A DNA stretch of 64,000 nt, taken from positions 1-64,000 of the forward strand of contig NZ_JADZBI010000188.1 of the NCBI RefSeq assembly GCF_020852195.1. Reading direction: 5' to 3'. A program made the translations under genes and the position numbers. Source of the DNA: Hyphomicrobium sp. Lineage in GTDB: Bacteria; Pseudomonadota; Alphaproteobacteria; Rhizobiales; Hyphomicrobiaceae. Position 1 is the stretch's first letter; each line of letters starts with the position of its first letter. Under the pieces are notes generated by a model. The model worked only from the letters and a program-made list of their open reading frames with translations. It was not told where the DNA came from and did no database searches. This document shows, piece after piece, positions 58,243 through 64,000 of the stretch.

Positions 58243-59349
58243 ATGCGTGCAAGTGGAGATCTGACGGGCAGCGGCGCGCCGCATGCCGGCCGAATGAAGC
58301 GTGCGCGCTTGCCTGAAAAGCCCACGCAACGTGGTGCTAAATCCGCGGTCTCTGCTAAATCGAAAAAGACGCAAACCCGGAAGCAGGCCAAGGCGCGCGC
58401 GAAAGAGCCGGCGATCGGGTCCCTGCCGGTTCTCTATATGCTTTCGCCGCAGAAATTCATGAGCCCGTTCGATTGCAACATGGCCATCGATTCCGGTTAC
58501 AAAGTCGTGCTGCCGTACGACGGCGTCGCCGTCGGCGACGTCGGCGCACTGGTGCAGGATGCGATCTTCTCGCGCCCGCCCAAGGCCTGCACAGGCGTGT
58601 TCATCGGCGGCAAGGACATCACGCTGGCGCTCGACATGATGGCGGCCGCGCGCGCGGCCATGGTGCCGCCGTTCCAGGTCTCGGTGTTCGCCGACCCCGG
58701 CGGATCGTTCACCACGGCCGCGGCCATGGTTACCCTGGTCGAGCGTGCGCTCGAGCGCAATTTCGGGCGCGCTCTCAAGGGACTGCGCATCTCGGTGTTC
58801 GGTGCCATGGGAGTCGTTGGCTTCGCGTCGGCGGTGATCGCGGCGCTGGAGGGTGCGAAGGTGCGCGTCGTCGCCCACGACACGATCGAGCCGCTGATGG
58901 CCTTGGCCGCCTTCGCCAAGACGCGCTTCGGCGCGACGCTCGAACCCGTCGCCGGACAGGCGGAGGCGCTCAAGGCCAGAATTCTCGATGTCTCGGATGT
59001 CGCCGTAACGGCCGGGCCTGCTGGCGTGAACATCCTGCCGCGACGCCTTATCGCGCGTGCGCCGGGCCTCCTCGTGGCCGCGGATGTCAATGCGGTTGCC
59101 CCCTACGGCATCGAGGGCATGGAGCTTTTCATGGACGGTGCGCCGCTGCCCGGGTGCAGCACGCTCGGCGTCGGCGCTCTGGCCATCGGCGACGTCAAAT
59201 ACAAGACGCAGGCCGGGCTCTTCCGCCGCATGCTGACGGCGGCGCAGCCGCTCGATCTCGATTTCCGGGATGCCTTTACGCTCGCGCGGGAGATCGTCTC
59301 GGAGGGCCAGCGGCGGTCCGTAAAGGGTAAGGCGCGGGCTGCGGCCTGA
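58243..59349 (+). CDS. mtdB: MtdB-type methylene-tetrahydromethanopterin dehydrogenase with basic N-terminal extension
   Basis: NAD(P)-dependent oxidation of methylene-H4MPT to methenyl-H4MPT in formaldehyde oxidation. Family blocks: YMLSPQKFMSPFDCNMAIDSGY, LVQDAIFSRPPKA, FIGGKDITLALDMMAAARAAMVPPFQVSVFADPGGSFTTAAAMV and the dinucleotide site FGAMGVVGFASAV. MtdB proteins usually begin near the LYMLSP block; here ATG 58243, behind a GGGGGAC ribosome binding site, adds about 60 residues rich in Lys, Arg and Ala. TTG 58240, ATG 58294 or a later start are alternatives. No other H4MPT-pathway gene is nearby. Confidence 0.88.
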   Translation: MRASGDLTGSGAPHAGRMKRARLPEKPTQRGAKSAVSAKSKKTQTRKQAKARAKEPAIGSLPVLYMLSPQKFMSPFDCNMAIDSGYKVVLPYDGVAVGDVGALVQDAIFSRPPKACTGVFIGGKDITLALDMMAAARAAMVPPFQVSVFADPGGSFTTAAAMVTLVERALERNFGRALKGLRISVFGAMGVVGFASAVIAALEGAKVRVVAHDTIEPLMALAAFAKTRFGATLEPVAGQAEALKARILDVSDVAVTAGPAGVNILPRRLIARAPGLLVAADVNAVAPYGIEGMELFMDGAPLPGCSTLGVGALAIGDVKYKTQAGLFRRMLTAAQPLDLDFRDAFTLAREIVSEGQRRSVKGKARAAA

Positions 59350-59682
59350 GGCTCGCTCCTACCCGCCCCAAAAACGAAAGAGCGGAGCAGGAGCATTGGC
59401 TCCAACTCCGCTCCGCTGACGCTCGAATCCCAGATACGCGGCTACACCTCGAGCGCTGCCGACACGCAGCCGACGACGCGATACATAGGTCGACTGCTTG
59501 ACGTTTCCGCGACGACAACGCGTCGTCCCGGCTTTTCTTCCTAATGCCCCATAATTTGCCTGTGGACAAGCTGGATTGGCCGCTTGTGATCACTAGTTGG
59601 GCAGCTCTCCTAATTTTTGCCTTTAGTCTCGGCCGGGTACCCCATTGACTGGCGTATGCGGCAATGGTGTTACCTAGGGTCC
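59350..59682. other. Intergenic region mtdB / pgsA
   Basis: 333 bases with no convincing gene. Nested inverted segments (AGCGGAG ... CTCCGCT around GGAGC-ATTG-GCTCC) follow the mtdB stop and may act as a weak terminator. A DnaA-box-like TGTGGACAA occurs at 59561-59569. The pgsA promoter should lie near 59640. Confidence 0.45.
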
Positions 59683-60273
59683 ATGGATCCACCCATCCCG
59701 ACCCGGCCTCATGCGATCAGCCTGCCGAACGTGCTCACGTACGCTCGGATCGCTGCCGTTCCTGCCCTCGTCGCATGTCTCATGCTGATCGAGGGCGAGG
59801 CGGGCCGCTGGGCCGCCTTCTGGCTGTTCGTCGTGGCGGCCATCACGGACTGGCTCGACGGCTATCTGGCGCGCCGCCTCGAGCAGCAGTCCACGCTCGG
59901 GCGCATGCTGGATCCGATCGCCGACAAGCTGATCGTCGGCGCGGCACTCATCATGCTGGTGCACGACCGGACCATCGACGGGGTGTCGATCTGGGCGGCC
60001 ATCGTCATCCTGTGCCGCGAGATCCTGGTGTCGGGGCTGCGCGAGTTCCTGGCCGAACTCAATGTGAAGGTGCACGTGACCGCGCTTGCGAAGTGGAAGA
60101 CCGCGCTGCAGATGGTGGCGCTCGCGTGCCTCATCGCGGGGCCGGCGGGCGACCGCATCGTGCCCGGCGTCTCCACGGCCGGGATCGCGCTGCTTTGGCT
60201 GGCGGCGGTGCTTACGCTTTGGACCGGGTATGATTATCTCAAGGCAGGCATACGCCACGCCATGGAAGGATGA
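59683..60273 (+). CDS. pgsA: CDP-diacylglycerol--glycerol-3-phosphate 3-phosphatidyltransferase
   Basis: Commits CDP-diacylglycerol to phosphatidylglycerol. The 196-residue membrane enzyme has the full signature TDWLDGYLARRLEQQSTLGRMLDPIADK with all four Asp and the canonical DGxxAR. The start ATG 59683 follows TAGGGT. LPNVLTYARIAAVPALV is the typical N-terminus. It ends 20 bases before the moaD ATG, and pgsA-moaD-moaE runs as one operon-like row, frequently behind uvrC in this order of bacteria. Confidence 0.96.
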   Translation: MDPPIPTRPHAISLPNVLTYARIAAVPALVACLMLIEGEAGRWAAFWLFVVAAITDWLDGYLARRLEQQSTLGRMLDPIADKLIVGAALIMLVHDRTIDGVSIWAAIVILCREILVSGLREFLAELNVKVHVTALAKWKTALQMVALACLIAGPAGDRIVPGVSTAGIALLWLAAVLTLWTGYDYLKAGIRHAMEG

Positions 60274-60293
60274 GAGCCGTGCCGAGTGAGACG

Positions 60294-60584
60294 ATGAGCG
60301 ACAGCCGTACCGACGCCGCGCAGGGGCAGACGCTGACCGTGCGCTATTTCGCGTGGGTGCGCGAGAAGGTGGGCTGCGCGGAGGAGGTGCTCGAGGTGCC
60401 CGTGGGCGTTGCCACCGTCGGCGACCTTGCGCTCTGGCTCGCCGCCCGCGGCCCCCAATATGCTGACGCGTTCCAGCGTCCCGGCGTGGTTCGGGCCGCG
60501 CTCGACAAGGTGCACGTGAAGCCGGCCGCCCCGATCCGGGGTGCGCAGGAGGTCGCGTTCTTTCCGCCGGTTACCGGCGGGTAG
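60294..60584 (+). CDS. moaD: Molybdopterin synthase small subunit (sulfur carrier)
   Basis: Ubiquitin-like sulfur carrier: its C-terminal Gly-Gly forms the thiocarboxylate used by MoaE to make molybdopterin. The 96-residue product ends in FFPPVTGG as required. TVRYFAWVREKVGCAEEVLEVP is the usual N-terminal strand region. ATG 60270, overlapping the pgsA stop, is an alternative start. moaE begins 10 bases later. No moaA, moaC or moeB in the window. Confidence 0.94.
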   Translation: MSDSRTDAAQGQTLTVRYFAWVREKVGCAEEVLEVPVGVATVGDLALWLAARGPQYADAFQRPGVVRAALDKVHVKPAAPIRGAQEVAFFPPVTGG

Positions 60585-60594
60585 GAGGCGTTGC

Positions 60595-61065
60595 GTGGCG
60601 GCGCGGGTCCAGCGTGAAGCGTTCGATGTGACGGCCGAGGTCTCCGCCCTCACCGCCGGCCGGTCCGATATCGGAAGCGTCGTGACGTTCACGGGTCTCG
60701 TGCGCGGCGAGGCTGACGGGAGGGCACTCCGCTCGCTCACGCTTGAGCACTATCCGGACATGACGGAGGCCGAGCTTCTTCGCATCGACGCGGAGGCGCG
60801 GGACCGGTTCGGGCTTCTGGGCTCGCTCGTCGTTCACCGCTACGGCGAGTTTGAGCCCGGCGACGCAATCGTGCTCGTCGTCACGCTTTCCCGCCACCGG
60901 CACTCGGCCTTCGAGGCGGCCGAGTTCCTGATGGACTATCTCAAGTCCAGGGCGCCCTTCTGGAAGAAGGAAGCCTTTGCGGACGGCTCCGAGAGGTGGG
61001 TCGATGCGCGCGAGTCCGATGGTTCGGCGCTCGCCCGATGGACGGCATCGGCAACACAAAAGTAA
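60595..61065 (+). CDS. moaE: Molybdopterin synthase catalytic subunit
   Basis: Inserts two sulfurs into precursor Z using MoaD-COSH. The 156-residue product starts at GTG 60595 after TAGGAGG. Blocks: IGSVVTFTGLVRGEADG, LTLEHYPDMTEAELLRI, HRYGEFEPGDAIVLVVTLSRHRHSAFEAAEFLMDYLKSRAPFWKKEAFADGSERWVDA, including the catalytic Lys pair of the family. Partner of the preceding moaD. Confidence 0.97.
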   Translation: MAARVQREAFDVTAEVSALTAGRSDIGSVVTFTGLVRGEADGRALRSLTLEHYPDMTEAELLRIDAEARDRFGLLGSLVVHRYGEFEPGDAIVLVVTLSRHRHSAFEAAEFLMDYLKSRAPFWKKEAFADGSERWVDARESDGSALARWTASATQK

Positions 61066-61279
61066 CCGCAAGCAAGCAATTAGCGTAACTATGTAGCGTA
61101 TTGAAAGCGCTTGCGATTCATGTTTTATAAGTTGTTTACGGGGGACGGGATTAGCAAACTATTAACCTTTAGCGTTCCATAACAATGCCCGATGGCGTCC
61201 TGCAAAACGCCATCATTAGCGGTTACCTAATGACCGTCCCGCCAAAGGACAGTGTTGCGTAGACGGGGGTCACACAACG

Positions 61280-62659
61280 ATGACGATTGGACGATTGCGG
61301 CGCGTCGCGCTGCAGCCTATCTGTGCGCTCTTCGCGGTCGCTTTTCCGCTTGTCGCTACGGCAGCGGACAGCGCCAAGACGCGATCTACAAAGAGCGCCT
61401 CGTCCCTTGAAAAGACCAAGAAATCCGTAAAGACCACGGGCTCGATCGGTGCGGCTGCAAAGGCCAAGGTCGCGGCTCAGTCCGTCCCCCAGGCGACCCT
61501 CGGCGGTGACGTCACCCACACCCGGTTCCTGATCGGCCTTCCCAAGGACGTCGAGTACCGCGTGTTCTCGCTTTCCAACCCGAACCGCGTGATCGTCGAC
61601 ATTGCCGAGACCACACTCCAGCTTCCCCCGCAGCCGGAGGAGAATATCGCGGTCGGGCTCGTGCGCTCGTTCCATGCCGGGCGATCCGGCCCCGGAAAGT
61701 CTCGCGTGGTGATCGAGGTCATCCGGCCGGTGGTCGTCGACGGCGCGCATATCCTCCCGTCGGAGGACGGAAAGGGGCACCGTCTGGCGCTCGACATCGT
61801 GCCGGTCAACCCGGCCACCGGGGCGGCCAAGAAGCCGCTCAAGACGGCGTCGCTGTCATCGCTCGGGGCGTTCGACGTGCAGCCGCCGCTGCCGATGCCG
61901 GCGCTGCGGCCGGAGGAGATGGCGGCCCGCGCCTTCAAGCCGATCATCGTCATCGATCCGGGGCACGGCGGACACGACTCGGGCGCGATGAAGAACGGGA
62001 TCGTCGAGAAGGACGTAGTACTGGCCTTCAGCAAGGTGCTGAAGGAGAAGCTCGAGAAGACCGGGCGCTACAAAGTGCTGATGACGCGCGACAAGGACGT
62101 GTTCGTCGAGCTCGACAAACGCAAGGACTATGCCGAGCAGCACAAGGCCAACCTGTTCATCGCCGTGCATGCTGACTACGCAGGAAAGAACTCCAAGGCG
62201 CGCGGTGCCACCATCTACTCGCTGCGCGAATCCGTCGCCAACGCGCTGCAGCGTTCCGCCAAGGGCCAGGCCTCGAGCGCCGTCCTTACGAAGGCGGAGG
62301 TCGAGACGATGAAGGAAGCGAGCCTCGGCACGGACATCTCGGCCGTGAAGAGCATCCTCGCCGATCTCGCAGGGCGCGAGGTGGAGGTGACGCAGGAGCG
62401 CACCAACGTCTTCACGCGCTCGGTGATCGAGTACATGGGGGCCAGCACGGAGCTGCGGGCCAAGCCGGACCAGCAGGCCGCGTTCCGGGTTTTGAAGACG
62501 GCGCAGTTCCCCTCGGTGCTGATCGAGCTCGCCTATGTCACCAACAAGCAGGACGCAGCGCTTCTGCAGTCCGACTCTTGGCGGGACAAGGTGTCGGACT
62601 CGATCATGACCGCGGTCGAGAACTACTTCGGCAACCAGATCGCCCGCCTGCCGATGTAG
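61280..62659 (+). CDS. N-acetylmuramoyl-L-alanine amidase (AmiC-type, AMIN domain)
   Basis: Zinc amidase that cuts the stem peptide from muramic acid during cell separation. The 459-residue product has a signal peptide (ending ATAA), an AMIN domain (about 78-165, RFLIGLPKDVEYRVFSLSNPNRVIVDIAE) and an Amidase_3 domain (about 222-455): VIDPGHGGHDSGAMKNGIVEKDVVLAF, FIAVHADY and VLIELAYVTNKQDA hold the His, Glu and His zinc ligands and the catalytic Glu. AMIN directs such enzymes to the septum. A hairpin terminator follows the stop. Confidence 0.96.
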   Translation: MTIGRLRRVALQPICALFAVAFPLVATAADSAKTRSTKSASSLEKTKKSVKTTGSIGAAAKAKVAAQSVPQATLGGDVTHTRFLIGLPKDVEYRVFSLSNPNRVIVDIAETTLQLPPQPEENIAVGLVRSFHAGRSGPGKSRVVIEVIRPVVVDGAHILPSEDGKGHRLALDIVPVNPATGAAKKPLKTASLSSLGAFDVQPPLPMPALRPEEMAARAFKPIIVIDPGHGGHDSGAMKNGIVEKDVVLAFSKVLKEKLEKTGRYKVLMTRDKDVFVELDKRKDYAEQHKANLFIAVHADYAGKNSKARGATIYSLRESVANALQRSAKGQASSAVLTKAEVETMKEASLGTDISAVKSILADLAGREVEVTQERTNVFTRSVIEYMGASTELRAKPDQQAAFRVLKTAQFPSVLIELAYVTNKQDAALLQSDSWRDKVSDSIMTAVENYFGNQIARLPM

Positions 62660-62698
62660 GCGGCTGCCTCAAGGCAAACGTAACCGCGAAAAACATGA

Positions 62699-62735
62699 AG
62701 GCCGGCCCCGCGTGGGACCGGCCCTTGCTTTTCGT
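62699..62735 (+). terminator. Terminator after amidase gene
   Basis: GCCGG and CCGGC with inner CCC/GGG form a GC-rich hairpin (one mismatch, GCGT loop) about 40 bases past the stop, followed by CTTGCTTTTC. Moderate T-run, so efficiency is uncertain. Confidence 0.65.
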
Positions 62736-63358
62736 GGCCGGCTTCCGGGTCGCACGCCCTGCCGGCTGAAGCTCATTCAGGATCTACTTGGAGGATGCGG
62801 AGGTTTAAGTCGCCACAGGAGTACGAATTTCCAGTCGATATCGTGCCGAAGCTCATTGGTATGAGCGGCGCTCCTAGGTCGGGACGCGTCGGTGGACCAC
62901 TGACGAAGGTGCTTCAGCATAGTGCACTCCATCTTCGAGTTGGTGCCGTGGCCGGAGTTCGAGCATTGAGGCCGACGACAGCCGCGACACACCTCTTGCT
63001 CCACCAGGGCTGGCAGAGAAAGACGACGACGGTGCTGACGGGGCTCGTGCGGACACGGCGGTCCTGGACGGACTTCCAAGGTGCAAAGCGCGCCCCGGGA
63101 ACGCTCCCTCTGGCAGCTCCGTCCGGGACTGCCACGCGTTCCGCTGGGCTTCGCGACCAGCCGATCGGTCGTATTGGCTCAGAGTTCTCAAGGACGCCTG
63201 TCCCAAGGCTCTGACGCATGCACCCTATGCAGACGCGTGAGCGGCCAAGGCCCACGTGTCTGGCGAGGCAAGTCTTCCCCCACGCATTCAGGCTAAGCGA
63301 TTCGCGCTAACCGAAGCTTGCGGCACTGCAAACTTCGGCCAGGCGTGGCCGCCATGAC
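62736..63358. other. Gene-poor region
   Basis: 623 bases, ORFs of 71-139 codons in several frames but none with a signal, motif or convincing ribosome binding site beyond a GGAGG before ATG 62795. GAAGCTCATT occurs twice (62768, 62839). It may be a decayed gene or an untranslated RNA; I see no identifiable family. Confidence 0.4.
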
Positions 63359-63997
63359 TCAGTTCGTCTCGAGCTCGGCGGGCGGGGCTGCTTCGCCTTC
63401 GGTCTCGGACTCGCCGCCGCAGGTGCTGAACAGCGACGTGATGCAGGTCCAGGTCTTGCTGGCCGCGGTGCCGATGGCGCTGCCGGCGTTGCCAAGCTGC
63501 TCGCCCGCCTTCTTGGCCGTGCCGCCGATGGCCTCGCCGGCCTTCTTGAGACCTTGCTGGGAGGATTTGACGGTGTCGCCCGCCAGCTCCTCCATCGTGC
63601 GCGGCACCCTGGCGGGCTGCGTCTCCGGCGCGGGGGCGGGCTCGGCCGGCTTGGCCTCATGCGTCTCCACCGCCGCTGGGGCAGCCGGCGTATCGGATGG
63701 CGGAGCCGCAAGCGTCGGCAGCTCTCTCGGCTGCTCCACGACAGCGGTCAGGCCCGGACAGGGAAACGGTGCGCCCCTCGAGACGGCGCATCTCTCGTGT
63801 CCGCCTTTGGCGGCCATCTGCGAAATGCAGTAGAGAGAGACGCTCGAGTCCTTTCCGGGACCTTCCTCCGTGCCGCCGATCACGCAGCGGTACATCGCGG
63901 GTGGACCCTCGCACGTGACGCAATACTCAAGCGCGGCTGCGTTCGCGAACGACAGGACGAGCGAGGCGCCGGCGAGGACGGGTACGCGTTTCAACAT
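63359..63997 (-). CDS. Secreted Cys-containing hypothetical protein
   Basis: 212 residues, complete inside the window (ATG 63997). A signal peptide (MLKRVPVLAGASLVLSFANAAA) is followed by a Cys-rich segment (EYCVTCEGPPAMYRCVIGGT ... SLYCISQMAAKGGHERCAVSRGAPFPCPG), a Pro/Ala-rich linker (about 90-130) and a Gly/Ala-rich amphipathic tail (TVKSSQQGLKKAGEAIGGTAKKAGEQLGNAGSAIG) ending CITSLFSTCGG. The tail pattern resembles glycine-zipper or stress-type repeats. No family recognised. Confidence 0.7.
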   Translation of the reverse strand: MLKRVPVLAGASLVLSFANAAALEYCVTCEGPPAMYRCVIGGTEEGPGKDSSVSLYCISQMAAKGGHERCAVSRGAPFPCPGLTAVVEQPRELPTLAAPPSDTPAAPAAVETHEAKPAEPAPAPETQPARVPRTMEELAGDTVKSSQQGLKKAGEAIGGTAKKAGEQLGNAGSAIGTAASKTWTCITSLFSTCGGESETEGEAAPPAELETN

Positions 63998-64000
63998 CCT

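Noticed and set aside
61066-61279. Sigma-70-like promoter before the amidase gene
   Set aside because: A/T-rich and a likely promoter region, but no -35/-10 pair with correct spacing matched well enough to report.
62777-63079. Possible transposase remnant
   Set aside because: Translated frames gave no DDE or other transposase motif that I could defend, and no terminal inverted repeats were seen.

Overview
This window reads as chromosomal sequence of a GC-rich alphaproteobacterium of the order Hyphomicrobiales (Rhizobiales), probably Hyphomicrobium or a close methylotrophic relative. The clues are a nadA-nadB-nadC operon next to a NadQ-type Nudix/winged-helix regulator, an HdaA-type DnaA inactivator, a TIGR02301 protein, three TorF/Gcw_chp porins and an MtdB-type methylene-tetrahydromethanopterin dehydrogenase (C1 metabolism). 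The genus is inference. I see no rRNA, tRNA, CRISPR array, intact IS or prophage.

Layout. 1-5 kb: truncated ABC-F ATPase, a GYF_2/DUF4339 membrane protein, ndk with a strong terminator, and a cytochrome P450. 5-9 kb: purN and purM on the minus strand, separated by a convergent Tat-exported glucan protein of the OpgD/OpgG family. 9-19.6 kb: plus-strand run DUF2066 - CDP-alcohol phosphatidyltransferase - AI-2E-type permease - hdaA - ppk1 - ppx - DnaJ-like co-chaperone, then rnd on the minus strand. 20-31.6 kb: aspS among small or uncharacterised proteins, including a tail-anchored coiled-coil protein, a Cys-repeat secreted protein, a TetR regulator, a YaiI/DUF188 protein, a Clp_N-coiled-coil protein, a LysE exporter, an L,D-transpeptidase and an MGS-amidohydrolase fusion. 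31.8-34 kb: overlapping ygfZ - tag - HD-hydrolase genes. 34-39.2 kb: the NAD module, nadQ-like regulator plus nadABC, with two matching palindromes in front of nadA. 39-45 kb: ppdK (minus) divergent from an M20 dipeptidase followed by RNase T2. 44.9-46.8 kb: unassigned small proteins. 47-50.5 kb: three tandem TorF-like porins, each with its own terminator. 50.8-55.8 kb: a pteridine-reductase-like SDR, two tandem GH73 glucosaminidase-like proteins and an exported unknown. 56-62.7 kb: uvrC, mtdB-like, pgsA-moaD-moaE and a periplasmic amidase of the AmiC type. The last 1.3 kb holds a stretch without a convincing gene and a secreted unknown.

How it works together. Cell-envelope work is heavily represented: two phosphatidyltransferases, OpgD-like protein, L,D-transpeptidase, two GH73 proteins, AmiC-type amidase and three porins. 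NAD synthesis forms one regulated unit. The ppk1/ppx pair makes and degrades polyphosphate beside hdaA. Intergenic spaces carry at least three families of short dispersed palindromic repeats, often as head-to-head pairs.

Limits. Starts were chosen by eye from start codons, Shine-Dalgarno-like sequence, signal peptides and family length. Most lines of the ORF track are antisense or shifted-frame shadows and are left out. The ABC-F gene at the left edge is absent from the track because it is open at the edge.
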